The notes under the pieces were generated by a model. It made no database searches. It saw only the letters and a program-made list of their open reading frames with translations, and was not told the origin of the DNA. A DNA stretch of 30,565 bases from Gnetum montanum (taxonomy: Eukaryota > Streptophyta > Gnetopsida > Gnetales > Gnetaceae): positions 163,312 through 193,876 of the forward strand of contig MNCI01016033.1 of assembly GCA_015680685.1 (NCBI GenBank), in the 5' to 3' direction. The translations under genes were made by a program, and so were the position numbers. How positions within the stretch are numbered: the first letter of the stretch is position 1; the number at the start of each line of letters is the position of its first letter. Positions 29,816-30,565 of the stretch are shown here, in pieces.

Positions 29816-30565
29816 TGAGCCGCGATATTGCATACGTGATATTGTGGCCCACCACAATGTCTATAAATAAGAGGTGGTTTTCCCTATTTTAGGCACTTAG
29901 GCTTAGACCCTTAGCCAAACTATAGCAGTTTCACCATTCCAGAGTTAGAATAATTTCCATGTGCCCGTAGTAGGAGTCTTAAAGTGAACGGATCTTTATT
30001 CGAGCAAATTGTACCTGAGCACACATTTGCGTACGACAATAAAGACAAACTTTCTAATAAACCTTGCAACATGTGGACTAAGCTAAATAGGAATTAATTA
30101 TTATTAAATATTTAAATTCTTTCATAGATAATTAATCTCTCTCAACCCTTGACTCTCCTAGTTAAGTGCACTCAGTATGACTGCTTCGAGCACGTGTGTA
30201 ATGCTTAGTAACCTAATAACAAGTAGCATTTGGTAATCCCAGTAGCGTTGCACTAGTTTAGGGTGTGTGTGGCAAGTGGGAATGGATACTGATGCTAGGA
30301 TAATTAGAACTTAGTTAGTGAATAGTTAAGGAAAGTTAGTCACTTAGTTCTCTTCACCTTCCCCTATTAGCAGAAGACATTAAAAAGATAAAAGATATAA
30401 AAATCATATACCTCAAGCTTACTTAACCATACAACTATGACAATACAAGTAAGTTTGGGAAGACAACAATTGATTAACCTTAACTGTTCCATTAAGGAAT
30501 GTAAACACTCAGTCCTTGGAGTTCGACCAGATCGTGCATGAGACACTCATATTCGTATGGTTGAG
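29816..30565 (+). repeat. third LTR of the Athila-like family, cut by the window end
   Basis: It shares long blocks with the LTRs at 10494 and 22993: GGATCTTTATTCGAGCA, CTTTCTAATAAACCTTG, the TTAGTTAG-rich centre and GGGAAGACAA-ATTGA. The last bases match a point about 25 bp before the LTR end. Its U3 is shorter and different. A TATAAATA box lies at 29862-29869, with a hairpin just upstream. No polypurine tract precedes it, so it is a 5' LTR or solo LTR; the rest lies outside the window. It begins TGAGCC. Confidence 0.82.
29841..29858. repeat. perfect hairpin just upstream of the third LTR's TATA box
   Basis: ATTGTGG, a CCCA loop and CCACAAT form a 7 bp stem ending four bases before the TATAAATA box. 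The other two LTRs of the family lack it. Confidence 0.6.

Noticed and set aside
1-30565. tRNA or rRNA genes, CRISPR arrays, bacterial-type operons
   Set aside because: No cloverleaf, rRNA core sequence or regularly spaced array was seen by eye, and the content is plant retroelement DNA.

Overview
This window is nested, heavily decayed plant transposable-element DNA. I find no intact cellular gene. The organism is a land plant: there are several Ty3/gypsy lineages (an Athila-like element with an envelope-like region, a Tekay/Del-like chromovirus, and a chromovirus of the CRM/Reina/Galadriel kind), and a broken copy of a plant-type TBCCD1 gene. The low gene density, AT-richness, and old insertions full of stops and frameshifts resemble a large, slowly purged genome such as a conifer or other gymnosperm. 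That is inference, not proof.

Layout. 1-1735: a GC-rich repetitive patch and a sense-strand gypsy gag remnant. 1736-3178: unassigned AT-rich DNA. 3179-4962 and 8743-10493: two blocks of one minus-strand Tekay/Del-like element (integrase, RNase H, RT, protease, gag zinc knuckle, gag). Its RT is split by a 3.78 kb insertion (4963-8742) with inverted termini. That insertion carries the C-terminal part of a host TBCC-domain gene (TBCCD1) ending at what looks like its native stop. 10494-23900: a nearly complete 13.4 kb Athila-like element on the plus strand. It has two ~908 bp LTRs, a PBS, gag, protease, RT, RNase H, integrase, a long spacer, an envelope-position ORF and a purine tract, with every coding region broken. 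23901-25550: possibly the leader, primer site and 5' LTR of the minus-strand element. 26355-27260: an older minus-strand Athila-like pol scrap. 28430-28830: a cluster of short GAGATGTC-type direct and inverted repeats. 28850-29815: a sense chromovirus protease-to-RT fragment, cut by another LTR of the 13.4 kb element's family (29816 to the window end).

The point most worth following is the TBCCD1 fragment inside the 3.78 kb insertion, which looks like capture of a host gene by a transposon. Second is the Athila-like element: a 19 bp U3 motif recurs just before a TATA-like box upstream of its envelope-like ORF, its gag seems to lack a CCHC knuckle, and a 69 bp duplication around the only N looks like an assembly artefact. 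Alignments were done by eye; no percent identities were computed.
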